A stretch of DNA of 61,727 nt from an uncultured Clostridia bacterium (GCA_947631445.1 CANRLN010000007.1:1-61727), one strand, 5' to 3'; counted from the first letter of the stretch, positions 1 to 8,585 are shown. A program made the numbers and translations. Notes: generated by a model from the letters alone, not told the origin.

Positions 1-74
1 ATCTACACCCTGTTTATAAACAAACAGCAAAGACCATGCTACAAAAATTGGAGAATAAAAAAAACAATGATTAA
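1..74 (+). CDS. 3' end of an unidentified gene
   Basis: An open frame enters from the left edge and stops at TAA 72-74, overlapping the start of the next gene by eight bases. Only 23 residues are visible, ending in a lysine-rich helix-like tail (QTAKTMLQKLENKK). The overlap suggests translational coupling with the dihydrofolate reductase gene. Folate-linked genes such as thymidylate synthase often precede folA, but nothing visible identifies this one. Confidence 0.45.
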   Translation, partial: LHPVYKQTAKTMLQKLENKKNND

Positions 75-543
75 TATTATAGTGGCGGTAAGTAAAAACG
101 GTGTTATTGGAAACGGAGGAAAAATTCCATGGGATATTCCCGAGGATATGGAGCATTTTAAAAGGCTTACAAGCGGAAATATTGTTGTTATGGGCAGGAA
201 TACTTTTGACGAGATAGGCAGACCTTTGCCAAACCGTTTTAATATAATTGTTACTTCAAGAAAAATGCCGAACTATAACAATTTAATTTGTGTAAGCAAT
301 TTTGAGCAGGCTATAAAAAAGGCAGGAAAAATGTCGGGTGAAATTTTTATCTGTGGCGGACAAAGAATATATGAGCAGGCTTTGCCTGTTGCGGATAATT
401 TATATATAACATATATTGATAAACATTACAATGGAGATAGATTTTTCCCCGAATTTGATAAAAATGATTTTTTAGGAGAACTTCTCAAGCAGGATAACCA
501 AGTTTATTATTATTTATTTAGGAGAAAAACAAATGGAAATTAA
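67..543 (+). CDS. folA: Dihydrofolate reductase
   Basis: A 158-residue protein of the usual length for bacterial chromosomal DHFR, which reduces dihydrofolate to tetrahydrofolate with NADPH in the cytosol. The family landmarks are in order: the N-terminal strand with the Met20-loop region (AVSKNGVIGNGGKIPWDIPED, residues 7-27, with the catalytic acidic residue of the WDIPED segment), the NADPH-binding VMGRNTF around residue 41, and the GG-Q-I-YE segment (ICGGQRIYEQALP) near residue 95. A GGAG-like site lies upstream and the start overlaps the end of the preceding frame. The stop overlaps the next start by 11 bases, so it is probably co-transcribed with the GNAT gene. Confidence 0.95.
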   Translation: MINIIVAVSKNGVIGNGGKIPWDIPEDMEHFKRLTSGNIVVMGRNTFDEIGRPLPNRFNIIVTSRKMPNYNNLICVSNFEQAIKKAGKMSGEIFICGGQRIYEQALPVADNLYITYIDKHYNGDRFFPEFDKNDFLGELLKQDNQVYYYLFRRKTNGN

Positions 544-1099
544 ACAGATTGATTTAAACCAGATGCAGGAAATTTATGATAAATGTGCAATAAAAGATTT
601 TCCGAAATCGGAGCTTAAGCCTTTTAGACATATTAAAAGGCTTTATGATGAAGGAAAATATATGGGCTATGTTTTTTATGAAAACGAAGAATTTCTTGCC
701 TATGCCTTTATGACAATTGTTCCCAACGAAAGCATTTCTTTGCTGGATTATTTTGCGGTGGATATTAACAAGCGTGGTTTGGGGATTGGTTCTAAGTGTC
801 TTAAACTGTTAAAAACCATAGGAAAGGAAATTATAATAGTAGAGTCGGAAGACCCCCAATTTGCCAAAACCCCCGATGAGCTTAACACAAGAATAAAACG
901 CATAAATTTTTATAAAAACAATGGACTTTATGCAAGCGATATCACAACCGAAGTATATGGGGTTGAATACCGAATTTTTGCACTGCTTGCAGATGAAAAT
1001 GTAGCTATTGACAACGAACAAACTGCAAGTGTTACAAAAAGACTTTATAACAGTATGTTTACCCCTTTACAGATGATTAATGTAACCATAAATAATTAA
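533..1099 (+). CDS. GNAT-family N-acetyltransferase
   Basis: 188 residues with a GNAT core. The acetyl-CoA pyrophosphate-binding loop is seen as NKRGLGIGSKCLKLL around residues 82-96, matching R/Q-x-x-G-x-G/A. Before it comes the beta4 strand ISLLDYFAVD. The start ATG at 533 has AGGAG nine bases upstream, inside the end of folA. Substrate unknown; small GNATs in Firmicutes modify protein N-termini, amines or antibiotics. The last 30 residues are Thr/Asn-rich and fit no known motif. No terminator-like hairpin separates it from folA. Confidence 0.85.
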   Translation: MEIKQIDLNQMQEIYDKCAIKDFPKSELKPFRHIKRLYDEGKYMGYVFYENEEFLAYAFMTIVPNESISLLDYFAVDINKRGLGIGSKCLKLLKTIGKEIIIVESEDPQFAKTPDELNTRIKRINFYKNNGLYASDITTEVYGVEYRIFALLADENVAIDNEQTASVTKRLYNSMFTPLQMINVTINN

Positions 1100-1216
1100 T
1101 AGTTAGGTATGATTTACAGCAAGAAAAAACTTAAGATTTTTTAAAACAATAATATATTACAGTCATATTAGTTTAGAATACGTTTGTAAATATTCTGTTA
1201 AATTTATTTAAACCTC

Positions 1217-1245
1217 TTGACTTCAGCCTTAATTTATGGTATAAT
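1217..1245 (+). promoter_or_regulatory. Sigma-A promoter of the tRNA-Ser gene
   Basis: TTGACT at 1217-1222 and TATAAT at 1240-1245 with a 17-base spacer, ending 12 bases before the mature tRNA 5' end. This is close to the housekeeping consensus. Confidence 0.85.
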
Positions 1246-1257
1246 TAATCTGTTATT

Positions 1258-1350
1258 GGAGATGTACCCAAGTGGCTGAAGGGTCCGCACTCGAAATGCG
1301 GTAGTACGGCAAAAACCGTAGCGAGAGTTCAAATCTCTCCATCTCCGCCA
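1258..1350 (+). tRNA. tRNA-Ser (anticodon CGA)
   Basis: The acceptor stem GGAGATG pairs with CATCTCC, followed by G and an encoded CCA at 1348-1350. The anticodon stem CCGCA/TGCGG encloses CTCGAAA, giving anticodon CGA, which reads UCG. A long variable arm (TACGG-CAAAAA-CCGTA) marks a class II tRNA, as serine requires. The T arm is GAGAG-TTCAAAT-CTCTC. All arms fold by eye. Confidence 0.97.
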
Positions 1351-1354
1351 AAAT

Positions 1355-1409
1355 TTTAAAAACCGCCTTAATTTAAGGCGGTTTTATTTTGTCTGCACGC
1401 TTTTTACAT
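1355..1409 (-). ncRNA. Possible very short minus-strand RNA between a promoter and the tRNA terminator
   Basis: On the minus strand a consensus promoter (TTGACA 1444-1439, 17-base spacer, TATAAT 1421-1416) points at the tRNA terminator. Start of transcription near 1409 and stop at the hairpin 1385-1359 would give an RNA of about 50 nt with no real ORF (only ATG-TAA). It would lie just 3' of the tRNA in antisense orientation. This is inference from promoter and terminator geometry only. Confidence 0.3.
1358..1390 (+). terminator. Intrinsic terminator after tRNA-Ser
   Basis: The stem AAAACCGCCTT pairs with AAGGCGGTTTT around an AATTT loop (1359-1385), followed by ATTTT. The stem is flanked by A-run and T-run on both sides, so it could also stop transcripts arriving on the minus strand. 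Confidence 0.85.
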
Positions 1410-1665
1410 GATTTTATTATATCATTTTGAGTTTTAAATGTCAAGTTTTATTATACAGCATCATTTAGCATACAAGAATAAGCCTTAAAAATATACTTCA
1501 AAACATATTAAGTCAATGGGTGGCATCTTCGACAATTTCTACTATAATTAAAAATTGTAACTATAAATTATAAACATTTTTTGTTAATATAAACCAAATT
1601 AATTGTACATTTATTGTTTATAGTCACAAAATTTGTATTAAATGATAAAAAATCTAAAAAAACAC
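1391..1665. other. Non-coding stretch
   Basis: AT-rich spacer between the tRNA terminator and the next operon promoter. Apart from the minus-strand promoter at 1416-1444, no gene, repeat or structured RNA can be recognised by eye. Confidence 0.5.
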
Positions 1666-1694
1666 TTGACTTGTGTATAAAAATGTGATATAAT
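1666..1694 (+). promoter_or_regulatory. Promoter of the lipoprotein/ABC operon
   Basis: TTGACT at 1666-1671 and TATAAT at 1689-1694, 17-base spacer. The 5' leader to the lipoprotein gene is about 155 bases and carries the hairpin at 1805-1833. Confidence 0.8.
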
Positions 1695-1804
1695 GGAACT
1701 GTTAAAAGTAAACAGATTTTGTAAATCAAATTTAAAACAAGTTGTACTTTTTGTGCAGATAATCAAAAACTGTTTAAATAAAAGTATCTATATAATAATC
1801 ACGG

Positions 1805-1838
1805 AACGGTCTATTGGCTACTAATAGACCGTTTTGTA
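1805..1838 (+). terminator. Leader hairpin, possible attenuator
   Basis: An 11-base perfect stem, AACGGTCTATT with AATAGACCGTT (1805-1815 / 1823-1833), loop GGCTACT, followed by TTGTAAAATAG. It sits between the promoter and the ribosome site of the lipoprotein gene. The U-run is weak, so it could be an attenuator, a partial terminator or an mRNA-stabilising hairpin. Confidence 0.45.
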
Positions 1839-1856
1839 AAATAGGGGGAAGATTTT

Positions 1857-2984
1857 ATGAAAAAAATTTGTGTTACAACCTTGTTATCTTTAGGTTTGTT
1901 GCTTACAGCCTGCACACAAGCACCCGAAAGCGTTAAATCCAACAATCACGAAACAAAAGATGTTAATAAAGCGGGAATGGTATCTGCTGAAAACGTTTGG
2001 AACGACCTTGACGATGCTTACAATACAGAATACACCAAATTTAAATTGCCCGAAAAAAACTTGATAAAGCAGGAAAAGTTTGATGAAATTTATAGTGCTA
2101 AGGTTACTTATACGAATGTGGAAGATGATGAAAACTGGTATTTAGAACGTATTCCAAAGTTTGAGGAAGCAATGGGAGCGACCGTTTCGGGCGAACCAGA
2201 AAAGAAAAAAAAATGCTGTTATGATCATAATGATGAAAATTATACTGTTTTACTTACACGATATGGCTGTGGAAATATAACATTAAAAAAACTATGGGAA
2301 AGTACTCAAATGTCCGATTTGGTTAAAAGTTGTATTATAAATCGAAATGAAGATATTCTTGATGACAATGAAACTAATGCTGTTAAAAAGGCTGAAGAAT
2401 TATCCAAAAAAACAAACAAAGTTTTTGACAATGAGTTTGAAAGCGTCCCTGTATTTTTACAAGAATCAATAAAAAATTCTAATACTCATATCAGAGTATA
2501 TTTACAATCCTATTATAATGGTGTTGGAATATATCCTGCTTCTGCAATTTACGGCGATAGTGATTATACGTCAGATTCTAATGGCAGAGCAGTAATGTAT
2601 ATTAAGCACTATGCAGATTTTAAAAATGGCGAACTTGAAAATTTTAATAGTGGTAACAGCTACAAAACAATTGATAAAACTAAACTTGATAATGTTGTTT
2701 CTTTTAAATCTGCTTGTGATATTTTGGAAAAAGAACTTTCAAGCAATATGAATATGGAATTTGATGATGTGAAACTTTGGTATGAACCGAGAGGCAAAGA
2801 ACTTGACGGAACAAGAGAAGATTATGGTGAGGATAAGGATATTTATTTAACTCCAAAGTGGTATTTTTTAATGTATGACAATACAAATTTGGTTAATGGT
2901 TATAGTTATGCCTATTATGTATACTATGTTACGGTTGACTGCGTAACGGGAGAAATTCATGTGATTATGCCGGGAGGTAATTAA
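1857..2984 (+). CDS. Lipoprotein of unknown function, first gene of an ABC operon
   Basis: 375 residues. The N-terminus is a lipoprotein signal (MKKICVTTLLSLGLLL) with lipobox LTAC, Cys at residue 19, so the mature protein is probably lipid-anchored outside the membrane. A GGGGGAAG ribosome site precedes the ATG. The body is acidic, Asn/Asp/Tyr-rich and shows no catalytic motif I recognise; the C-terminal YYVYYVTVDCVTGEI strand resembles the ends of PepSY/YycI-like extracytoplasmic domains, which is only an impression. It is followed after two bases by two ABC-2 permeases and an ATPase, so it probably works as the external partner or sensor of that transporter. Confidence 0.75.
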   Translation: MKKICVTTLLSLGLLLTACTQAPESVKSNNHETKDVNKAGMVSAENVWNDLDDAYNTEYTKFKLPEKNLIKQEKFDEIYSAKVTYTNVEDDENWYLERIPKFEEAMGATVSGEPEKKKKCCYDHNDENYTVLLTRYGCGNITLKKLWESTQMSDLVKSCIINRNEDILDDNETNAVKKAEELSKKTNKVFDNEFESVPVFLQESIKNSNTHIRVYLQSYYNGVGIYPASAIYGDSDYTSDSNGRAVMYIKHYADFKNGELENFNSGNSYKTIDKTKLDNVVSFKSACDILEKELSSNMNMEFDDVKLWYEPRGKELDGTREDYGEDKDIYLTPKWYFLMYDNTNLVNGYSYAYYVYYVTVDCVTGEIHVIMPGGN

Positions 2985-2986
2985 AA

Positions 2987-3859
2987 ATGTTTAAAGCATT
3001 AAAATGCGATTTAAATAAAACTGTCGTAAACACTGGATTTTTAGGTGCTGTTTTTCTTACAATGATTTTATGTTTTACCGCAAACATATATGAAGATTCG
3101 GCAACAAGCAAAACATATTCTGTAATGGAAACAATAATGTCGCTTGACAGGTCGATAATTACACAGGATTATACACTTTCGTCTGCCGTTGTTTTTTCAA
3201 AATGCTTTTCGGGATATATAGGAATGTTCATTCCAATTATAGTTGCTTTTCCATTTATGGTAACCTTTTGTGCCGAGCGAAACAGCGGGCTTATGCGTTT
3301 TACAATAACAAGAACAGGGAAGTTTAAGTATAGCATTTCAAAATTTTTAGCTTGCTTTTTAAGCGGCGGATTTGCCGTATTTTTGGGTACGCTTTTGTTT
3401 GGTCTGGCGGTTATGATAATATTTCCGAGCGTTTCAAGCTATGATTTTGCGGACGATATACAAAAAGAATTGTTTGAAATAATGTTCCCAAACGGTGTGT
3501 TTTTATCATGCGTTAAAACTTTGATTTCTGCATTTTTGTATGGTGCGATTTCAACTATGCCTGCTTTTTTCTTAAGTTCTTTTTGTAAAAATCCTTACAT
3601 AATAACCTGCCTGCCGTTTTTGTTTATTTATATCTGGAATACAACTTTGGACAAAATAACTAATTCAATGTTTACAAACGGTAATTTCAAAAAAATGGAG
3701 AAAATCTATTCGTTTTACCCTGATTCCATAACATCTGTAATTTCATATGAATTTGATAAAACCGCAAAAATTTCACTTATCTTTAATATTTCGTATGTGT
3801 TAATTTTGCTGTTCGGCTTTGTACTTATTATGAATATGCGTAAGGATAAGGGGGCTTAA
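2987..3859 (+). CDS. ABC-2-type permease subunit
   Basis: 290 residues with about six hydrophobic segments: one near residues 17-32, one around 76-93, two in 114-143, then 180-215 and 262-283. This is the ABC-2 export permease layout. The cytoplasmic ERNSGLMRFTITRTG stretch after the second segment resembles the coupling helix of bacteriocin/antibiotic-efflux permeases. GGAGGT at the end of the lipoprotein gene serves as ribosome site. It pairs with the next permease (also 290 residues but only weakly alike) and the ATPase at 4750 to make a complete exporter. Substrate unknown. Confidence 0.75.
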   Translation: MFKALKCDLNKTVVNTGFLGAVFLTMILCFTANIYEDSATSKTYSVMETIMSLDRSIITQDYTLSSAVVFSKCFSGYIGMFIPIIVAFPFMVTFCAERNSGLMRFTITRTGKFKYSISKFLACFLSGGFAVFLGTLLFGLAVMIIFPSVSSYDFADDIQKELFEIMFPNGVFLSCVKTLISAFLYGAISTMPAFFLSSFCKNPYIITCLPFLFIYIWNTTLDKITNSMFTNGNFKKMEKIYSFYPDSITSVISYEFDKTAKISLIFNISYVLILLFGFVLIMNMRKDKGA

Positions 3860-3862
3860 AAC

Positions 3863-4735
3863 ATGAAAAATTTTAGCATGAAACAAAGTTTTTCCTGTGC
3901 GAAAATCGAATTTATAAAATGGGTGTGCGACGCTCGAATGATTATACTTGCCGTAATGCTTATTTTTATTTACAACTTTGCGGTAGAGCCTTTGTTAAAA
4001 AATTCCCAGCTTATGAATGAGCCACTTAATATTTTAGAGCCTTTTATTGCCGTTGCAAATTCGAGTGCAATATTACTAATAATTCCACTTGTTTTCTTAA
4101 CGCTTATTGCAGACTATCCGAAGATTGATACAAATACAGTGTTTTATATAATAAGAATAGGACGTATAAACTGGCTTGTGGGGCAAATTTTAAAGCTTAT
4201 ATTTATGGCACTAAGCTTTCTTGCGGTTATATTTCTTGGTACGGTAATTCCAATGCTTTCAAGGGGATTTTGGTACAACGGTTGGAGCAACGTTACTTTA
4301 AAATTTGCACAGCAGTTTCCCGAACAATCGGGCAATTTTGGAGTGCAACTTCTGCCCGAAAATCTGTATAATCAGCTTGACGTTTTTTCAGCGGCAGTAC
4401 AAAGTTATCTGTTTATTTTTGCGTATTTAATAATTTTAGGGCTTTTGCTTTTAAGTTTTTCTCTTATAAAGCAAAAAACTTTCGGTTTTGTAATGGCAGG
4501 TGCTATAATCTCGCTTGGCACGGCACTGTGTTCAATAAAATCAAGCCTTATGTGGATAACCCCGATGGCAAACTCTGTAATATGGCTTCACTACACAAAA
4601 TATTTCCGTCAGCCTGTGATGCCGATTTATTTTTCCGTATTATATCTTTGTATATTTATTTTGGTTTTGCTTGTATTTTGTTTTGTCGCAATAAAGAAAT
4701 TTAACTATGATAACGTAATGGAAATTGCAATGTAA
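3863..4735 (+). CDS. ABC-2-type permease subunit, second
   Basis: 290 residues with hydrophobic segments near 26-42, 67-85, 105-130, 175-197, 206-225 and 250-275. No ATPase motif. It starts three bases after the previous stop with an AGGGGGC site, so translation is coupled. Two different permeases next to one ATPase suggest a heterodimeric membrane domain. The final residues IKKFNYDNVMEIAM are cytoplasmic. Confidence 0.75.
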   Translation: MKNFSMKQSFSCAKIEFIKWVCDARMIILAVMLIFIYNFAVEPLLKNSQLMNEPLNILEPFIAVANSSAILLIIPLVFLTLIADYPKIDTNTVFYIIRIGRINWLVGQILKLIFMALSFLAVIFLGTVIPMLSRGFWYNGWSNVTLKFAQQFPEQSGNFGVQLLPENLYNQLDVFSAAVQSYLFIFAYLIILGLLLLSFSLIKQKTFGFVMAGAIISLGTALCSIKSSLMWITPMANSVIWLHYTKYFRQPVMPIYFSVLYLCIFILVLLVFCFVAIKKFNYDNVMEIAM

Positions 4736-4749
4736 GGGGGAACGGAATA

Positions 4750-5394
4750 ATGAAGAACATAATAGACGTAAAAGATGTTTGTTTAACGCTTTCAAAAACG
4801 GAAATTTTAAAGCACATAAACGTTACATTCGAGCAGGGAAAAATACACGGACTAATCGGCAGAAACGGGAGCGGAAAAACTATGCTTATGAAGTGCATTT
4901 GCGGATTTATCAAGCCTACAAGTGGTGAAATAATCGTTGATAAAAAGCGTGTGGGAAAAGACGTTGATTTCCCAAAAAACATGGGAATTATCATTGAAAC
5001 TCCGGGATTTATTCCCTATTATTCGGGATATAAAAATCTAAAACTTTTGGCAGGTTTAAACAATAAAATCGGAAAAGAAGAAATTCGCAAAAGCATGAAA
5101 CAGGTAGGACTTGACCCCGATTTGAAACGTCATGTTAGAAAATATTCGCTTGGTATGCGACAACGTTTAGGGCTTGCACAGGCGATTATGGAAAATCCAG
5201 ATATTCTTATTTTGGACGAGCCATTTAATGGTCTTGATAAGGACGGTGTTAAGGATATGCGTGAGTATCTTTTGTCTTACAAAGATGAGGGAAAAACCAT
5301 TTTAATTTGCTCTCACTCAGCAGAGGATATTTCGGTGCTTTGCGATACCGTGCATGAAATGGATAAGGGTGTTATTTCAGAGCAACAAATCTAA
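4750..5394 (+). CDS. ABC transporter ATP-binding subunit
   Basis: 214 residues with all nucleotide-binding motifs: Walker A GRNGSGKT (about residue 38), the signature as YSLGMRQRLGLAQAI (S-L-G-M-R-Q instead of LSGGQ, common in ABC-2 exporters), Walker B ILILDEPFNGLD, and the switch histidine in ICSHSAED. The protein is shorter than the usual 230-300 residues, ending soon after the D- and H-loops without the C-terminal extension. It sits 14 bases behind the permeases with an AAGGGGG site. It is the last gene of the operon; the next genes run the other way. Confidence 0.9.
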   Translation: MKNIIDVKDVCLTLSKTEILKHINVTFEQGKIHGLIGRNGSGKTMLMKCICGFIKPTSGEIIVDKKRVGKDVDFPKNMGIIIETPGFIPYYSGYKNLKLLAGLNNKIGKEEIRKSMKQVGLDPDLKRHVRKYSLGMRQRLGLAQAIMENPDILILDEPFNGLDKDGVKDMREYLLSYKDEGKTILICSHSAEDISVLCDTVHEMDKGVISEQQI

Positions 5395-5583
5395 ATCCCA
5401 GTCGGTAGAAAGCCAAAGACCAGTCATTCTCTCTTCATAAGAAATACCATCAATACAAAATTCAATATCATTGGTTTAGTTCATAACCCTACACATCTCC
5501 CAAATAATTTCATGGTCTGTAGGAAAGTATTTTTTAGATATATTAAGTTTATCTGGATAACATAAACGTATATTAAAATTCAT
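5391..5583 (-). pseudogene. Decayed small gene, probable immunity fragment
   Basis: A perfect ribosome site (GGAGGTAATACT) precedes ATG at 5583. The frame reads MNFNIRLCYPDKLN... for 35 codons to an in-frame TAA at about 5478, then stays open in the same frame (TNDIEFCIDGISYEERM...LWLSTDWDLD) to the end of the ABC gene, where it is cut off. The continuous sense after the stop suggests a nonsense mutation plus 3' truncation. It follows two SUKH-like genes in an immunity cluster, so an immunity role is likely but not shown. Family not recognised. Confidence 0.5.
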
Positions 5584-5602
5584 AGTATTACCTCCATTAA
5601 GA

Positions 5603-6547
5603 TTAATAAATTTTAGATAAGTTAAATTTATCTATATTTTCTTTTATGAGTGCTTTGAACTTATCACCGAAAACATAAACCTTATCTTTTATAGTGAACC
5701 AACCATATTTATACATTCTATCTAATATAAATGTTTTATCTTTATATACATCTAAATTAATAGAATTATCCAACTGAGTGTTTCTGCCAGGGTAATAAAT
5801 GTATAAAACACCATTAAAGTAAATGAGTACCGAATCTAATTCAGCCAGACTTTTAATTAACAATGTGTTTAAAACATTGAAACACTCTTTAGAAGTAGCA
5901 TTGTTTTTTATAGCATAAACATCATGTTCATAGGGGATTTTAATTGAACACTCATTTTGAGAATACGAAAACACATCATTAAGTTCATTTAAAATCTGCA
6001 CAGTAAAAGGATTATTTTCACTCGTGCCAAAACACCACGGACTTTCTGCTTCCTTTCTATACTTAATACTTGCGTTATAATTGTTTATTATCATTTCTGT
6101 AAAATGAAAAGGCTTCCTCGGTTTTCCAATCTCGTCACAAACTATCATATATACTAAAGGGTCGTTATTGCTATTATAGTTGTCATCAAGCCTGAAAAAG
6201 TAATAAGCATTACCTTGGTGATTCCAAAAGAACAAGCACTCATAATATGAAAATCCAAACTCACGAAATTTCTTATCATCATCTTCCCATTCTTTAATGT
6301 ACTCTCTAAAATCTATAAACTCATTATTTTCATCTACCAAGAAATAGTCAGAACCACTCCACGGTGAGAAATACTCACCCGCATTTTTCAAAAAAGAAAT
6401 AAATTGCTTTGGTATCTTTTTATCAGGATAAGCATCACAAATTACCTTAATCCTCTCATCACTCATAGGCTTAAACTTGTATTTTGCATTTTGCTTACAG
6501 AAAGACATGAATTTTTCTATGTCTTTTTCGCCGTTATATTCTTCCAT
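5603..6547 (-). CDS. SUKH (SMI1/KNR4)-like immunity protein, copy 1
   Basis: 314 residues. The N-terminal third has a SUKH-type core (PDKKIPKQFISFLKNAG...GSDYFLVDE), where an acidic/aromatic strand follows a helix that ends at K-N-A-G. Such proteins bind and neutralise toxin domains of polymorphic toxins in the cytosol. The first ~55 and last ~33 residues (FTIKDKVYVFGDKFKALI) almost match the next gene upstream, while the middle differs strongly. AAAAGGAG precedes the ATG. No toxin gene lies nearby, so this is an orphan immunity gene. Confidence 0.65.
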   Translation of the reverse strand: MEEYNGEKDIEKFMSFCKQNAKYKFKPMSDERIKVICDAYPDKKIPKQFISFLKNAGEYFSPWSGSDYFLVDENNEFIDFREYIKEWEDDDKKFREFGFSYYECLFFWNHQGNAYYFFRLDDNYNSNNDPLVYMIVCDEIGKPRKPFHFTEMIINNYNASIKYRKEAESPWCFGTSENNPFTVQILNELNDVFSYSQNECSIKIPYEHDVYAIKNNATSKECFNVLNTLLIKSLAELDSVLIYFNGVLYIYYPGRNTQLDNSINLDVYKDKTFILDRMYKYGWFTIKDKVYVFGDKFKALIKENIDKFNLSKIY

Positions 6548-6561
6548 TTTAGTTCTCCTTT

Positions 6562-7494
6562 TTATTTAAAATTTATACTATCTTTATCAAATGTAGATAA
6601 GTTAAATTTATCTATATTTTCTTCTATTAGTGCTTTGAACTTATCACCAAAAACATAAACCTTATCTTTTATAGTGAACCAGCCCCATTTATATTCTCTA
6701 TCTATTATGAAATTACTATCGTCATATAAATTGAATTTAATTGAGTTATTACAATCAAAATTCTTATTGGGAAAGTAAAGATACATTGTTCCTTGAGAAC
6801 ATATATATATTGCATTAATAGTAGAAATACATTTTTTCAATATTGGATTAAGATAAGACATAAAATTTAAATTCTTATTGCTTGTATAAGTTATTCTATA
6901 CTTATCAAACGCATATGGAATAGAAATAATACTATTGAATTTATTCATCACATCTTGAATAATACATTGTGCCATATCGGCACGGCATTTTCTCCATGGA
7001 TTTTCCAACTTTTCATGTACTGAAACATAAGAATTATAAGTATCTATTAAAAAATCTATAAATGTAGTTTTCAACACTTGTTGTGGCTCAACATCTGCAT
7101 CTAATATATAAACAGTGGAAGCATCACTGTCGCTTAATTGAAAAAAGCAGTATGACTTGCCTTGATGACTAAAAAAGAACAGACAATCATCATATGAAAA
7201 ACCATAGTTTTTAAACAAGGCATCAAGCACTATATCATTCTTCACATTAGCTCGAATATCCATAAAGCAACCTTTATCATCAACCAAAATATAATCAGAA
7301 CCGTTCCATAGCTCAAAAAAATCACCTGCATTTTTCAAAAAAGAAATAAATTGCTTTGGTATCTTTTTATCAGGATAAGCATCACAAATTACCTTAATCC
7401 TCTCATCACTCATAGGCTTAAACTTGTATTTTGCATTTTGTTTACAAAAAGACATGAATTTTTCCATGTCTTTTTCACCATTATATTCTTCCAT
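6562..7494 (-). CDS. SUKH (SMI1/KNR4)-like immunity protein, copy 2
   Basis: 310 residues, the tandem paralogue of the gene that follows it downstream. Shared ends: MEEYNGEKD-x-EKFMSFC at the start and FGDKFKALIEENIDKFNLS at the end. The central ~200 residues have diverged, keeping only patterns such as FSYDDCLFF and WGWFTIKDK. GGAGGG precedes the ATG. The 14-base gap to the next gene suggests one transcript. The mosaic pattern of identical ends and diverged middle fits duplication followed by gene conversion or selection for new toxin specificity. Confidence 0.65.
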   Translation of the reverse strand: MEEYNGEKDMEKFMSFCKQNAKYKFKPMSDERIKVICDAYPDKKIPKQFISFLKNAGDFFELWNGSDYILVDDKGCFMDIRANVKNDIVLDALFKNYGFSYDDCLFFFSHQGKSYCFFQLSDSDASTVYILDADVEPQQVLKTTFIDFLIDTYNSYVSVHEKLENPWRKCRADMAQCIIQDVMNKFNSIISIPYAFDKYRITYTSNKNLNFMSYLNPILKKCISTINAIYICSQGTMYLYFPNKNFDCNNSIKFNLYDDSNFIIDREYKWGWFTIKDKVYVFGDKFKALIEENIDKFNLSTFDKDSINFK

Positions 7495-7508
7495 TTCAAC
7501 CCTCCTCT

Positions 7509-7660
7509 TTATTTAAAGTTGATATTATCTTCATCAATTGGGATAATATCAGCAAAATTTATTGCTTGAATAGGTTCAATATACCATATTTCTATATCTG
7601 TATCAAGCAGCGTACAATGCAACGAGAAAGCAACAGCTATAAACAGGAATTCAGATAATA
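7509..7660 (-). pseudogene. 3' fragment of another immunity-type gene
   Basis: Between copy 2 and the GNAT gene an open stretch reads LSEFLFIAVAFS...DTDIEIWYIEPIQ...PIDEDNINFK and stops at TAA 7511-7509. Its last residues (D-x-INFK) echo the end of copy 2 (KDSINFK), suggesting both were cut from similar cassettes. No start codon or ribosome site is left. Family not recognised. Confidence 0.4.
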
Positions 7661-8106
7661 ATTTTTTCAAAATATATAAATGCTAATTGGTCAGATATTT
7701 GCTTTTCATCAAAAGGGCGGTATCCATTCTTTTTATATAATCGAATATTAGACTTGCTTAATGTGCTTGTGAACAATTCAAATCTCTTCATATTAAAATG
7801 CTTTTCTATCTCCTGCAACAGTAAAGTGCCGTTACCTTGCCTTTGATAATCGGGAAGAACCATAAGTTTTCCAATATATACAGTATCACCCAAAACATAA
7901 CCTCTGATAGAACCGATTATTTTACCGTTTTCCACCATTTTAAGAATAATTCCCTTTTCAAAATCGGATTGTGTGTCTTTAATGGTTTGTTTCAGAGGCG
8001 GAATGTTGGGATTATTTAATAATTTTGCTTCACTTTGATAAGCAATATATTGCAGTTCTAAAATTTCCTTCAAATCATTCGCTGTTGCTGTTTTTATTTC
8101 TTTCAT
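7651..8106 (-). CDS. GNAT-family N-acetyltransferase
   Basis: 151 residues with the full GNAT fold: motif A at VGKL-type strand VYIGKLMVLPDYQRQGNGTLLLQEIEK is split as strand beta4 then the acetyl-CoA loop RQGNGT, followed by LYKKNGYRPFDE, the typical C-terminal element. GAAGGG lies upstream of the ATG. Substrate unknown. It interrupts the immunity cluster and probably arrived with it or separately; codon use is like its neighbours. Confidence 0.88.
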   Translation of the reverse strand: MKEIKTATANDLKEILELQYIAYQSEAKLLNNPNIPPLKQTIKDTQSDFEKGIILKMVENGKIIGSIRGYVLGDTVYIGKLMVLPDYQRQGNGTLLLQEIEKHFNMKRFELFTSTLSKSNIRLYKKNGYRPFDEKQISDQLAFIYFEKIII

Positions 8107-8204
8107 AATTATTTCCCTTCATAAATTATTATTTAATTTCAAATATCAAAACTTATTTCCACATTTATTTTATTGGAAAAAGAAACAGCCTTAGGTAACG
8201 AAAA

Positions 8205-8585
8205 TTATTCTTCTACCATAGGAATACAAGGCGACAACAATTTATCGTCATGTTCAATTACCTTTCCTTTGCAAAGCCTATAAACCTTAAATGAATTATG
8301 CTTTACTGCATCTTCATCATTATGAAGATATAATAATCCATAACTTCCTATTGCGACTTCACCTATGTAATAAAACAGTTCTAACAAATTTTTTGCGTCT
8401 TGTGCCATGTGATTAGAAAACATTGAAAACTCAAGATAATACTCACCATTCATAGCTTTGATGACAACTTCGTTTAATAAAAATGAAGTGATTTTATCGT
8501 TTATTAATTTTATTGTATTTTCTAAATTATCATCTTCTAAGGAATAATGAGTTCTAATTGTAACCCAACAATGTATTTCTACCAT
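8205..8585 (-). CDS. Imm7-family immunity protein
   Basis: 126 residues matching the Imm7 pattern known from polymorphic-toxin immunity genes: the N-terminal VEIHCWVTIRTHYS, the central Y-Y-I-GEVAIGSYGLLYLHNDED, and the C-terminal ending LLSPCIPMVEE. In the family these proteins are cytosolic partners of toxin tips. AGGAGG lies eight bases before the ATG. No cognate toxin is adjacent, so the gene is an orphan here. Confidence 0.8.
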   Translation of the reverse strand: MVEIHCWVTIRTHYSLEDDNLENTIKLINDKITSFLLNEVVIKAMNGEYYLEFSMFSNHMAQDAKNLLELFYYIGEVAIGSYGLLYLHNDEDAVKHNSFKVYRLCKGKVIEHDDKLLSPCIPMVEE

